Shown: positions 26,592-35,811 of the stretch, one piece after another
Numbering within the stretch: the first letter of the stretch is position 1
Layout: each line of letters opens with the position of its first letter
NCBI GenBank assembly: GCA_016788165.1
Contig: JAEUTH010000019.1
Span: forward strand, 1 to 64,000
Direction of reading: 5' to 3'
DNA length: 64,000 nt
Source of the DNA: Bacteroidia bacterium
GTDB taxonomy: Bacteria; Bacteroidota; Bacteroidia; AKYH767-A; OLB10
Translations under genes and position numbers: made by a program
The notes under the pieces: model-generated
What the model saw: only the letters and a program-made list of their open reading frames with translations
Database searches by the model: none
Told to the model about the DNA's origin: nothing

Positions 26592-26900
26592 TTAGTTGTG
26601 TTTTTCGTTGCTCAGTTGTTTCATACAAGTATCAATTTGATTAATAAAATTGTCGATTTGAATTAGTAAATCGGTTTTATCAATATCCGTTCTGTTGCTT
26701 GTTATTGCCTGAACTAATTTTGCTGCTTTTAACTTTTCATCTAATTGATGAATGGTAAGGTTCTGATCTTCTATTTTAGCTATCAACTCTTGATTTAATT
26801 CCAACATTTTGTGGTTTTCAATCAATAGCTGTTGCTGCAAATGTATCATTTTTTCAATGCTGCCGTATAACGCATTTATTTTTTGATTCAATTCGTCCAT
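26592..26900 (-). CDS. Small coiled-coil protein upstream of zapA
   Basis: 102 residues, no signal peptide. Heptad-rich helix over residues about 10-70 (LQQQLLIENHKMLELNQELI), then a short spacer and a second helix ending MKQLSNEKHN. It ends 2 bases before the zapA start. The linkage to zapA and the coiled-coil shape suggest a divisome accessory role analogous to ZapB (inference, not homology). No named family recognised. Confidence 0.65.
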   Translation of the reverse strand: MDELNQKINALYGSIEKMIHLQQQLLIENHKMLELNQELIAKIEDQNLTIHQLDEKLKAAKLVQAITSNRTDIDKTDLLIQIDNFINQIDTCMKQLSNEKHN

Positions 26901-26937
26901 AGCTTTTGCTATCCATTAAATTAAACGTTCTAAAAAT

Positions 26938-26966
26938 AAGAAACCCCGGTTAGTCCGGGGTTTCTT
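26938..26966 (-). terminator. Strong terminator after the 1785-aa T9SS protein
   Basis: A perfect 12-bp stem (26938-26949 AAGAAACCCCGG with 26955-26966 CCGGGGTTTCTT) with a 5-base loop. It lies 23 bases beyond the stop at 26989 and, on the minus strand, is followed by a T-rich run (ATTTTTA). Confidence 0.85.
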
Positions 26967-26988
26967 TATAAATAAGTTTAAAAAGTTA

Positions 26989-29900
26989 TTACTCAGTAAC
27001 AACCATTTTACGAACTAATTTCTGACCATCATTTTCAAGTGTGTAGTAATAAACACCTGGTGCTAAATCGGTTGATTTGAAAGTAACCGAATGTTTACCT
27101 GCATCTAACTTGGTATTAACCAAGGTAGCAACTTGTTTACCCAATACATCTGTAACAGTAATTACAGTTTTGCCTGATTTAAGTATGGCGTAATTAATTG
27201 TAGTTAAACCGTTGGCAGGGTTTGGTGTATTTTGATTTAAATACCATCCGTTACCGGTATTCTCGGCAACACCTGTTAATACACATGGCGATGTTTGTTG
27301 CTTAAAACAAAAATCGTCAATAGCCCATCCCTCGCGTGTATTGGTTTGATCGGATGCAAACCTGAAACGGAACATGATGGTACCGGTTGTTAATGATTTG
27401 TACTCATGTACCGACTCAACCCAGGCACCATAAGTGCCGGTAAATGCCGGAACCAAACCTTGGTTAAAGGCAGCAACGTATAATGCGTTGTACCAGTTTA
27501 TTTGGTCGCCAAAATCTCCAAACGATTTCCAAGTTGCAGCACTATCAATTGAAAATTCAACTAAGCCACCATCGTTAAACAAATCCATATCGAAATTATG
27601 CCAAAAACGCATTTCATAACAACGTCCCTGTACTACATTAAACACGGGCGTGTACAAAGAACTTTCGTCATTATTGGGATAATCGCCTGTTAATTTGGTT
27701 GACCAGCAATTGGCACCACCGTGTGGGCCGGTAATAATTGCCTTACTTGGCGAACCTAATTCCCAACTTTGATTTACATTAACAAAGGTTGAAGTATTTA
27801 ATGCAACCCAGGTAGGGCCGGTTTCAAAATCATTACAGTAGCCGGCAGTTGTTGCAGTAACCGTATCGAAAACGGTTAAAACAGCGCATGCAGTATCATC
27901 ATCCGGAAATTCATCAGGTAATTGATTGGGGAAACTGGTATAAACACAAACATCATGGGCACCTGGTGAAGCATTCCACTGACAACTGAATGTATGTTGC
28001 CAGGTGCTATCAAACAATACACCACCAGAAACAGGTGTTGGATTTATTGCATCGGTACAAATAATGTTACCATCTATACGGAGTGTAACCGAAACACTTT
28101 GTAATGGAATGTAACCACTGTTTTTAAGTGTAGCTGTTAATAACTGGTTGCCCGGTTGTAAAACACCATTAGTTGCTTCAACTTTTACTGATGCTGCTGT
28201 ATTAGGTATAGGACGATACACTTTAATATCATCAATAGATACACCATCAGAAGTAGTAAAACCATCGGTTGTATAAACAAACTTAAAGCGCACATTATTA
28301 AAACCATCCATATCACCATTTACATCTTTATAAAATGCATTCATCCAAAAACCTGAACCGCTCCAGCCTGGTGTATTGCTTGAGAAAATGTTAGCGGTAG
28401 TGTACCAGTTATTTGATTGTGGCGAGCCAACAGCACCTAAAACTGCCCAGTTTGTACCTCCATCGGTCGAATATTGAACGTGTGTACCATCGCCATCAAA
28501 TTGATCAGTTTTGTAATTAATATAAAATGACAACTCACCTTTGACCACATTGGTAAAATCGAAATAAGGTGATATTAATTCACAATTTGCATTAGCAGTT
28601 GTAATGGTATTAAGGTTTACATCCCAACAATTAGGTGGCGAGTAAGCCGAAGCTGTGGCTCCAAAATTAGGCGCTCCATATTCCCATTTACTGCTTGCAT
28701 TTGCCGATGATGTTGTCCAACCGGCATTGGGTCCATCAAAATCATCGGTATAAGTTGGAATAATTGTAGGTACGCCTACATAGTCTCTACAAGTAGTGTC
28801 GTTGGTGGCATCGCCATCTCCTGTTAACGATGTCCATGCACAAACCGTAAATTGACCTGTAATAGCATTAAAATTAGGTAATAAATTAATCGTAGCCGAA
28901 GCATTAGGTGCCAATGAACCTGCATAATTGGTTGTTTGCACACCACCTCCATTTACCGAATAAGAAACCGGGAAATTGCTGATTATATTTTGACCAAAGT
29001 TGCGTATTGTAACTGTTAATGTATAGGGCGCACCAATTTGCAAGCCTTGTTGCGCGGGTGCATCAATAGAAGTAACACCGGCATCGAAAGGTGGTGGTAT
29101 TTTAGCACATAAACCATCTAATGAAAATCCGGAGTTTTGGATAATGCCATCACAAGAAAAAGCGTAGCGTAGTTGTAATAAGCCGGTATTGTTAAACTGG
29201 CTCATATTACACTCGGCTTTTATCCATCCGTTCGAATTTCCTTCCCATCCCTGGTTGCCACCACCTGAAATTACATTACCTGTGTACCAATTAACTGCAC
29301 CTACAGGGTTTAGTATTGTCCAGGGGCCACCGGCTTCTGAGTATTCTATCCGTACACCGTCCCAGCCGTTTTCCGTATCAAAATTTATCCAAAAAGATAG
29401 GTTTACGTTGGTTGCATTACTAAAATCAAGAAAAGGTGAATACAAGTAAGCGTACGTATTACTTGGCATACCCTGATAGGCAGTATTTAAATTGATATCC
29501 CAAGAATTTGGTGCCGAATGTGCTGTATTTGTAGCGCCAAAATTAGGTGTACCCAACTCCCATGTATTAACACCAGATGGGTCAGACCCACCTTGCCAAC
29601 CAATTGCACCACCATCAAAGTTTTCACAATAGTTTAAGGTGTCAACCGGTACACCAAATGAACAGGCATTGGTTGTATCGTTGGTATTGTCCTGATCGCC
29701 AACTAATACCGTATATGCTTTAAAACAATATGAGCCGACAGGAGGTAAAAATTGAGGTGGTATGGTAACAATTGCAGTTGCATTGGGTGTTAATGGTGTA
29801 CCAGTATAAGCCACCGGGCCTTGTGGGCCAGCACCTATATCATAATACAAATCGAATACAGATATTGTATTGATACCAAAGTTACGCACCCTAACTGTCA

Positions 29901-32346
29901 TATCAGTTAACGTATTTGCACCTGAATTTGAGCCCGGGCTAATTATAGCATCAACACCAATATCATCAGGTAGTGGCACACGAATACAGAAGTCGTCTAA
30001 TGAAAAGCCGTCATTCTCGATTATACCATCTGAAGTAAATACAAACTGAAACTGCACATTACCTGCATTGTTAAACTGACTTAGGTTTTTAGATGCTTTT
30101 TTCCATCCGCCTCCATCGTCCGTCCAAGCTGAATCACCATTGGCAGAATTAATGGTACCATCATACCAGTTTACGGCTATACCATCTGAGTTAAGATTGG
30201 TCCATGGGCCTGCATTTAATGAATATTGCAAACGTGTACCATCCCAAAAACCTTCCGTAAAATAATTAATCCAAAAAGAAAGCTCTACATTTTGAACCGG
30301 TGTAAAATCGAAAAATGGTGACAATAAAATGGCATTTGCATTGCCGGTATAGGCCGAATTCAAATTAACATCCCAGCTATTAGGCGCACTATGCGAACTA
30401 CTGGTAACACCAAATGCAGGCGTACCTAACTCCCAAAGCGTTGTGGCGCCCGGTGTTGTAACATCTGTCCAATCATTACCGTTAACATCAAAATCGTTAC
30501 AATAGGTTAGTTGTATAACCGGAATACCTTTAGATGCAACACACATTGTATCGTTTGGTGTATATGCATCGCCAGTTGTAACTACCCATGCACAAAAATC
30601 GTAGTTACCATTAGGTATAACAAATGTAGGCATGGTAATAACAGCCGTATCATTTGGCGCAAGTGGTGCACCGGCATACGCTGTTGGTCCAACCACGGTG
30701 GCACCGCCATCAATGGTATAGTAACAGTCGAAAGCTGCTACGTTAACGGTTCCATAATTACGTACCCGTATAATGGCATTGCTGTTTTGTCCCCCGCCAC
30801 CGGTGGCAAAAGGTTGCTTAATTTGATCAACACCCATATCCGTAGGTGGTGGTTGAATGATGCAAAAATCGTCTAATGAAAAACCATCACCGGTACTAAA
30901 CTGACTCGATTTAAATACGAATCTGAATTGCACACCACCAACACTTGCATCGAATGCACTTAAGTTAAAGCCTGCCTGCACCCAGCCATTAGAGTTACCC
31001 CCCCAACCCGCTTGTGAGTTATTGGCAATGTTGGTTAAGTTGTACCAATTAGTTGCTGATGGATCTAATGCAACATCTAAAAGTGTCCAGGGGCCACCTG
31101 CTTGCGAATATTCTAAATATACGCCATCCTCGTCAAAATTTGCTGTAGTAGCACTATTGTACCAAAACGACATGCGGCAATTGATACTTGCAGCAAAATC
31201 GAAAACGGGTGAGGTTAAATAACTTTCCGAACCTTGAACGTAAGGACCAGTTAATACAATATCCCATGCATTAGGTGCCGAATGTGCTGTTGAAGTTGGG
31301 CCATAGTTAGGTGCGCCTAATTCCCAAACCGAACCCGAAACCGAAGTCGCTGTCCATAAATTATTTACATCAAAGTCATCACAATAAGGGAATGTAATAC
31401 CCGAAGATGCCACAAAACAAATTGGTTGTGGAACACCTCCCACAAATGCAGGGTAGTAAATTTCGTTAGCACATGATGAGGCATCTTGCGCATAGAAATA
31501 ATAGCAAACGGTATCCAAATGATTTACACCAGGAATTTGACCGGTGTAAACACTATCGCCTAATGGATTAACCATAGGTATCACATTAGGACCTACGCCA
31601 TTAACGGTATAAAAAATGTAAACAGCAGCCAATCCTGATTGGTCGGTAACATTTAAATTTAAGTCGAATGGGCCTAAGTTATAAATTGTGTTCGATAAAA
31701 CAGGTGGCAATTGAGTAACCACAGGCGGGAATACTTCACATGGTGCTGATTCAATACATATATCATCAATCAACCAGCCTAAACGACCACCCATGCCTGA
31801 GTTATTTAAGTCCTTTGCAACCCAACGAACTTTAGCATTGGGACTTAATCCCACTAATGCCGAAATATCGAACGTTTCGAATTTCCACCAGGTAGAATCG
31901 GGTAAGGCACCTGCATTACCGGGTTGCCAAGTAGGGTATGATGATTCGACAAACTTATTTCCTTGCTGACCAAAAGGTGCCGATCCCATATACTCTGTGG
32001 CTGTAAGATTTGTCCATGTAGTACCACCATCGTTTGAAACCTGAACAATACCTTGGTCAAAAAACTCGAGCTTACAGATATGCCAAAACTTAAGTAACAC
32101 AAAACTGTGACCCGGTGTTGCAAAATCAATATCAACCGTAGTAAGCACCGCTTCGTTGCCTTGAGCATAAGTACCCAAAGTACTTTGTAAACCTGTATGC
32201 GGATAGGTTGTGTTTGCATTAAAACCCGGTGTACCGGTTGAGGTTACCGAGTCAATAACTTCCATATCCTCAGAAAAATAACAGTTTTGACTAAAAACCG
32301 TTATTGTGGTTAAGAAGAAAGACAGCGTAAATAGTAGTTTTTTCAT
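26989..32346 (-). CDS. Giant T9SS-exported protein with repeated jelly-roll (choice-of-anchor J/MAM-like) and CARDB-like domains
   Basis: 1785 residues from ATG 32346 (a TTG two codons upstream is less likely). The signal peptide ends near residue 20 (TITVFSQN). An N-terminal jelly-roll-like domain (about 25-205) is followed by five units of about 293 residues. Each starts with a Y-C-x-D/N-F motif, carries WELGxPxFG, HSAPNSWDxNL and SP-FDF-x-LSFW strands, and closes with a CARDB-like beta sandwich (VRNFG-type strand) in most copies. The C-terminus is a T9SS type A domain (NTPNPANGLT, GVYYYTL, RKMVVTE). No catalytic motif is seen; a surface adhesin or matrix protein is likely. Confidence 0.8.
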   Translation of the reverse strand: MKKLLFTLSFFLTTITVFSQNCYFSEDMEVIDSVTSTGTPGFNANTTYPHTGLQSTLGTYAQGNEAVLTTVDIDFATPGHSFVLLKFWHICKLEFFDQGIVQVSNDGGTTWTNLTATEYMGSAPFGQQGNKFVESSYPTWQPGNAGALPDSTWWKFETFDISALVGLSPNAKVRWVAKDLNNSGMGGRLGWLIDDICIESAPCEVFPPVVTQLPPVLSNTIYNLGPFDLNLNVTDQSGLAAVYIFYTVNGVGPNVIPMVNPLGDSVYTGQIPGVNHLDTVCYYFYAQDASSCANEIYYPAFVGGVPQPICFVASSGITFPYCDDFDVNNLWTATSVSGSVWELGAPNYGPTSTAHSAPNAWDIVLTGPYVQGSESYLTSPVFDFAASINCRMSFWYNSATTANFDEDGVYLEYSQAGGPWTLLDVALDPSATNWYNLTNIANNSQAGWGGNSNGWVQAGFNLSAFDASVGGVQFRFVFKSSQFSTGDGFSLDDFCIIQPPPTDMGVDQIKQPFATGGGGQNSNAIIRVRNYGTVNVAAFDCYYTIDGGATVVGPTAYAGAPLAPNDTAVITMPTFVIPNGNYDFCAWVVTTGDAYTPNDTMCVASKGIPVIQLTYCNDFDVNGNDWTDVTTPGATTLWELGTPAFGVTSSSHSAPNSWDVNLNSAYTGNANAILLSPFFDFTPVQNVELSFWINYFTEGFWDGTRLQYSLNAGPWTNLNSDGIAVNWYDGTINSANGDSAWTDDGGGWKKASKNLSQFNNAGNVQFQFVFTSDGIIENDGFSLDDFCIRVPLPDDIGVDAIISPGSNSGANTLTDMTVRVRNFGINTISVFDLYYDIGAGPQGPVAYTGTPLTPNATAIVTIPPQFLPPVGSYCFKAYTVLVGDQDNTNDTTNACSFGVPVDTLNYCENFDGGAIGWQGGSDPSGVNTWELGTPNFGATNTAHSAPNSWDINLNTAYQGMPSNTYAYLYSPFLDFSNATNVNLSFWINFDTENGWDGVRIEYSEAGGPWTILNPVGAVNWYTGNVISGGGNQGWEGNSNGWIKAECNMSQFNNTGLLQLRYAFSCDGIIQNSGFSLDGLCAKIPPPFDAGVTSIDAPAQQGLQIGAPYTLTVTIRNFGQNIISNFPVSYSVNGGGVQTTNYAGSLAPNASATINLLPNFNAITGQFTVCAWTSLTGDGDATNDTTCRDYVGVPTIIPTYTDDFDGPNAGWTTSSANASSKWEYGAPNFGATASAYSPPNCWDVNLNTITTANANCELISPYFDFTNVVKGELSFYINYKTDQFDGDGTHVQYSTDGGTNWAVLGAVGSPQSNNWYTTANIFSSNTPGWSGSGFWMNAFYKDVNGDMDGFNNVRFKFVYTTDGFTTSDGVSIDDIKVYRPIPNTAASVKVEATNGVLQPGNQLLTATLKNSGYIPLQSVSVTLRIDGNIICTDAINPTPVSGGVLFDSTWQHTFSCQWNASPGAHDVCVYTSFPNQLPDEFPDDDTACAVLTVFDTVTATTAGYCNDFETGPTWVALNTSTFVNVNQSWELGSPSKAIITGPHGGANCWSTKLTGDYPNNDESSLYTPVFNVVQGRCYEMRFWHNFDMDLFNDGGLVEFSIDSAATWKSFGDFGDQINWYNALYVAAFNQGLVPAFTGTYGAWVESVHEYKSLTTGTIMFRFRFASDQTNTREGWAIDDFCFKQQTSPCVLTGVAENTGNGWYLNQNTPNPANGLTTINYAILKSGKTVITVTDVLGKQVATLVNTKLDAGKHSVTFKSTDLAPGVYYYTLENDGQKLVRKMVVTE
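27300..31390 (-). repeat. Five-copy tandem repeat, period about 880 nt, inside the T9SS protein
   Basis: The Y-C/T-x-x-F starts of successive units lie near 31387, 30503, 29632, 28752 and 27840, so the period is 872-912 nt. Copies retain WELG/WEYG, HSAPNSWD and LSFWIN cores but vary elsewhere. The last copy is the most divergent. Confidence 0.7.
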
Positions 32347-32467
32347 GGGCAATTTGATTTGAATTTCTTTGGTGTTGTATTTCTGTTACTAAGTATGAGG
32401 ATAAAATAAAGGCGTAAAAATATATTTTAAATTGAAATAAGTATAACAGTTGTGTATGTATGAAGTC

Positions 32468-32486
32468 AAACTATTTAAAATAGTTT
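32468..32486. promoter_or_regulatory. 19-bp AT-rich palindrome between fabD and the T9SS gene
   Basis: AAACTATTT and AAATAGTTT form perfect 9-base arms about one central A. The site lies 26 bases past the fabD stop and 122 bases upstream of the T9SS gene start, both on the minus strand. It may be an operator or a weak terminator. Confidence 0.3.
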
Positions 32487-32511
32487 CATTTTTTAGGGTT
32501 AGGTATGCATA

Positions 32512-33384
32512 TTAACTTACAATAACTGCCACTTTATTTATTTTTTTAACCAAACCTTGTAAAACTTTACCAGGCCCAATTTCAGTAAAACTGGTTGCGC
32601 CATCAGCAATCATGTTATTGATGGTTTGAGTCCATCGTACCGGTGCTGTAAGCTGCGCTATTAAATTGGTTTTAATTTCATCAGGATTCGAATATGGCCG
32701 GGCATCAACATTCTGATAGATATTACACCTTGGTATATTAAAGTGTGTTTGATTTATTGCCATTGCTAACCTTTCGCGTGCAGGTTCCATTAATGGTGAG
32801 TGAAATGCGCCACCTACAGCCAATTTTAACGCACGTTTGGCACCGGCTTCGGTAAGCATTTTACAAGCCGTATCTATACCGGAAATGCTGCCTGAAATAA
32901 CTAACTGACCGGGGCAATTAAAATTAGCACATACTACCACATCGTTAATTTGATTACAAATGGTTTCTACTACTTCATCGGCCAAACCAAGTACCGCTGC
33001 CATCGTTGAGGGATTTTTTAAACAAGCTTCCTGCATGGCTTGCGCACGTTCCATAACCAATTTTAATCCGCTTTCGAATGATAATGCTTCGATAGCAACC
33101 AAGGCCGAAAACTCGCCTAATGAATGACCTGCAACCATATCGGGCATAAAATTGTTTTCTAAAACTTTGGCTTGTACTACACTATGCAAAAAAATGGCAG
33201 GTTGTGTAACATTGGTTTGCTTCAAGTCCTCATCAGTACCGTTAAACATTAAATCGGTAATTCTGAATCCTAAAATTTCATTACCGGTTTCGAATAGTTG
33301 CCGGGCCGAAATGTTTTGCTCGTACAAATCATTACCCATTCCCACAAATTGAGAACCTTGACCCGGAAAAATATATGCTTTCAT
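32512..33384 (-). CDS. fabD: Malonyl-CoA:ACP transacylase
   Basis: 290 residues. The N-terminus IFPGQGSQFVGMG and the nucleophile motif GHSLGEF with Ser88 identify FabD. FHSPLMEPA near residue 200 carries the catalytic histidine. It moves malonyl groups from CoA to acyl carrier protein to start fatty acid elongation. No other fab gene is nearby. Length and all key residues are normal. Confidence 0.95.
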   Translation of the reverse strand: MKAYIFPGQGSQFVGMGNDLYEQNISARQLFETGNEILGFRITDLMFNGTDEDLKQTNVTQPAIFLHSVVQAKVLENNFMPDMVAGHSLGEFSALVAIEALSFESGLKLVMERAQAMQEACLKNPSTMAAVLGLADEVVETICNQINDVVVCANFNCPGQLVISGSISGIDTACKMLTEAGAKRALKLAVGGAFHSPLMEPARERLAMAINQTHFNIPRCNIYQNVDARPYSNPDEIKTNLIAQLTAPVRWTQTINNMIADGATSFTEIGPGKVLQGLVKKINKVAVIVS

Positions 33385-33479
33385 AAGTTGCGTGTAACTT
33401 TAATTTGAATTGGGCTAATGTAAAAAAAGTGTTTAATGGCTGAGTTGGATTTATAATAAAGTATGCATTTGAAATATGC

Positions 33480-34127
33480 CTACCTCGTATAGGTTTTAAT
33501 TAAACTTATAAATTCACTACGTGTTTTGTCGTTTTCAAATTCGCCTGTAAATGCCGAAGTAGTAGTAACCGAATTTTGTTTTTGTACACCACGCATTTGC
33601 ATACATAAATGTTGTGCCTCAATAACTACAGCTACACCCAGTGGCGTTAGTGTACTTTGAATACAATCGCGTATTTCGTTGGTTAATCGTTCCTGCACTT
33701 GAAGCCTGCGGGAAAATGCATCTACAACACGGGGAATTTTACTCAATCCAACAATACGCCCATTAGGAATGTATGCTATATGCGCTTTACCAAAAAAAGG
33801 CAACATGTGATGCTCACAAAGCGAGTATAACTCAATATCCTTTACAATTACCATTTGGCTATACTTTTCGGTAAACATGGCACTACGTAATATTTCTTCG
33901 GGATTTATATCATAGCCATGCGTTAAAAACTGAATTGCTTTTGCGGCTCTTTCAGGTGTTTTTAATAACCCCTCACGCTTTACGTTTTCGCCAATTTGGG
34001 CTATGATATTGCTATAGCTGTTGGCGCATGACATTACAATTTTCTTATTGTATTGGTCAATTTTAGAATAACCATCTACATCATCAATTAATAACGAATT
34101 GGGTTTAATTTGTTTTTTACCTCGCAT
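33480..34127 (-). CDS. folE: GTP cyclohydrolase I
   Basis: 215 residues. Zinc-binding motif [11 protein letters not shown] with Cys and two His, [23 protein letters not shown] in the active site, and [11 protein letters not shown] near the end with the second zinc cysteine. It converts GTP to dihydroneopterin triphosphate, the first step of folate, pterin or queuosine precursor synthesis. It begins 23 bases downstream of the 6-pyruvoyl-tetrahydropterin-type gene on the same strand, so both probably belong to one pathway. Confidence 0.95.
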   Translation of the reverse strand: MRGKKQIKPNSLLIDDVDGYSKIDQYNKKIVMSCANSYSNIIAQIGENVKREGLLKTPERAAKAIQFLTHGYDINPEEILRSAMFTEKYSQMVIVKDIELYSLCEHHMLPFFGKAHIAYIPNGRIVGLSKIPRVVDAFSRRLQVQERLTNEIRDCIQSTLTPLGVAVVIEAQHLCMQMRGVQKQNSVTTTSAFTGEFENDKTRSEFISLIKTYTR

Positions 34128-34150
34128 AACTTACAAAGCGTATAAATAGT

Positions 34151-34564
34151 TTAGTTACCAAAATATTCAACAAAATTTCGCTCTGTTTCATAAAGTTTGA
34201 TTGCATGCAGGGTGCAATTATGTTGTGCAATTTTATCAAACAAACGTTGCCAAATTGCTATTGCCAGATTTTCAGTTGACGGAATTTTGTCTTTCAAAAA
34301 TGGCACATCTAAATTCAGATTTTTGTGGTCAATATGTTTAATTACTTCATCGTTAATTAAATTACTTAACTGCTTAATATCCATAACAAATCCGGTTTCT
34401 GCACTTGGCATTCCTTTAACGGTTACAAACAAATCATAGTTATGACCATGCCAATTTGGGTTGGCGCATTTGCCAAACACAGCTTGGTTTTTTTCATCTG
34501 TCCAATCTGGTCGGTAAACTTTATGTGCGGCATTAAAATGCTCTTTTCTTGTTACGTAAATCAT
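34151..34564 (-). CDS. queD: 6-carboxytetrahydropterin synthase / 6-pyruvoyl tetrahydropterin synthase (QueD/PTPS family)
   Basis: 137 residues. Zinc-binding histidines appear in FNAAHKVY and WHGHNY; the catalytic Cys is in FGKCANPNWHGHNY; IDHKNLNLD and a C-terminal YETERNFVEY complete the active site. Adjacent to folE, which supplies its substrate dihydroneopterin triphosphate. Queuosine precursor synthesis (QueD) is the commonest role in Bacteroidota; a tetrahydrobiopterin-like role cannot be excluded. Confidence 0.85.
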   Translation of the reverse strand: MIYVTRKEHFNAAHKVYRPDWTDEKNQAVFGKCANPNWHGHNYDLFVTVKGMPSAETGFVMDIKQLSNLINDEVIKHIDHKNLNLDVPFLKDKIPSTENLAIAIWQRLFDKIAQHNCTLHAIKLYETERNFVEYFGN

Positions 34565-34667
34565 TTTTATTTAATTGGGCGGCAAATGTAATTTTTTCAA
34601 ACAATTACATCATTTTGAAATTTTAATAATAAACCGATTTTAATTTATGGCATAATAAATTTATCGC

Positions 34668-35375
34668 ATGTATAAAGTACTTATAGTAACAGCAACACCT
34701 TTTGAATTGAATGAAATAATTGAAACAGTAAGTTTAAAAACTGGTGATGTAAAGCGCATTATTACGGAAAGTAATTTTCTTGTTGATGTACTAATCTCAG
34801 GTATTGGTATGGTTGCTACTACATTTAATTTAACCCAATGCCTTAACAAAAACAGCTATGATATAGTTTTACAAGCCGGTGTTGGTGGCTCATTTGACCA
34901 CAACTTAACTTTGGGACAAGTGGTAAATATTACCACAGATTGTTTTATCGAAATGGGAACTTTTAGTGATAAATTTGAATCAATATTTGATTTGGGGCTG
35001 GTGGATAAGAATGCACTCCCCTATTTTAACGGCTTGGTTCATGCATCAGTTGGTGATAATTTTTTAAAAACATTACCGCAAGTAAAAGCAATAACGGTAA
35101 ATCATATATCAGGTAATTTACAGCATATTGATAACCTGAATAATTACTTTAAAAAGCTAAATTACTTTCCGACAATTGAAAGTATGGAAGGTGCGGCTTT
35201 GTTTTATGTATGCAATTGCTTCAATATTAAATGCTATCAAATCAGATCTGTTTCGAATTATATAGAACCGCGAAATAAGCATAACTGGCAGTTACAAAAA
35301 TCAATTAAAGCATTACAAAAAATTGTAATTGAGTGGTTACAACTTAACAAATTAATTACACATCAGCGTTTATAA
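34668..35375 (+). CDS. mqnB: Futalosine hydrolase
   Basis: 235 residues. A nucleoside-phosphorylase/MTAN-like fold: VLIVTATPFE at the N-terminus, VLQAGVGGSF in the middle, and ESMEGAALFYVC with IRSVSNYIEPRNK near the end. These match futalosine hydrolase, which cleaves futalosine to dehypoxanthine futalosine and hypoxanthine in the alternative menaquinone route. No other mqn gene is nearby. The last 13 bases overlap the convergent lipoprotein gene. Confidence 0.85.
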   Translation: MYKVLIVTATPFELNEIIETVSLKTGDVKRIITESNFLVDVLISGIGMVATTFNLTQCLNKNSYDIVLQAGVGGSFDHNLTLGQVVNITTDCFIEMGTFSDKFESIFDLGLVDKNALPYFNGLVHASVGDNFLKTLPQVKAITVNHISGNLQHIDNLNNYFKKLNYFPTIESMEGAALFYVCNCFNIKCYQIRSVSNYIEPRNKHNWQLQKSIKALQKIVIEWLQLNKLITHQRL

Positions 35376-35761
35376 GTTGCTGTAACCGTATCTCGGCTTC
35401 CACTGTCATTTGTATAATAGGTAATAGAAAAACTTCCGTTAGTATTTCGTAAGCCACTACCTGTAACTAATATGCCATTATCAACATCCTGAAACGGAAT
35501 TGTAATGGAGTTGCCAACAACAATCGCCACGCAGTTTATACTATTTCCCAAACCATAAAAATTACCAATGCTTATACTATCATTTTCACCAATTGAACTT
35601 ATGGTTGATGGATAAGCACTATTACCATTAAGTTTGCTTTGCTCGTTTACCAACCAATCACCAGTATATAAAAGTCTGCTATCTCCTTCGGGAAGCGTCT
35701 CTTCATCCGTACATGCCGCAAAAAATAACATAAGTAAAAACAAACCAACTTTACTTTTCAT
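35363..35761 (-). CDS. Small predicted lipoprotein
   Basis: 132 residues from ATG 35761; an upstream ATG at 35782 adds seven residues but the signal peptide starts at MKSKVGLF. The lipobox LFFAAC lies at about residues 12-17. The rest is a beta-rich domain of about 110 residues, similar in shape to small lipocalin-like lipoproteins of Bacteroidota; no family is firmly recognised. Confidence 0.65.
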   Translation of the reverse strand: MKSKVGLFLLMLFFAACTDEETLPEGDSRLLYTGDWLVNEQSKLNGNSAYPSTISSIGENDSISIGNFYGLGNSINCVAIVVGNSITIPFQDVDNGILVTGSGLRNTNGSFSITYYTNDSGSRDTVTATYKR

Positions 35762-35811
35762 AATACCTAAACGTTTATGCACAATAATGCGACTTTATAG
35801 TATGTGTTCAA

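Noticed and set aside
30511-30876. 121-aa open frame antisense to the 1785-aa T9SS gene
   Set aside because: It lies wholly inside a conserved repeat region on the other strand and has Cys/Ile-rich, low-complexity content typical of a shadow frame.
26989-32346. CRISPR-like regular repetition
   Set aside because: The period is about 880 nt and lies in an open coding frame, with diverged units and no short repeat-spacer pattern.
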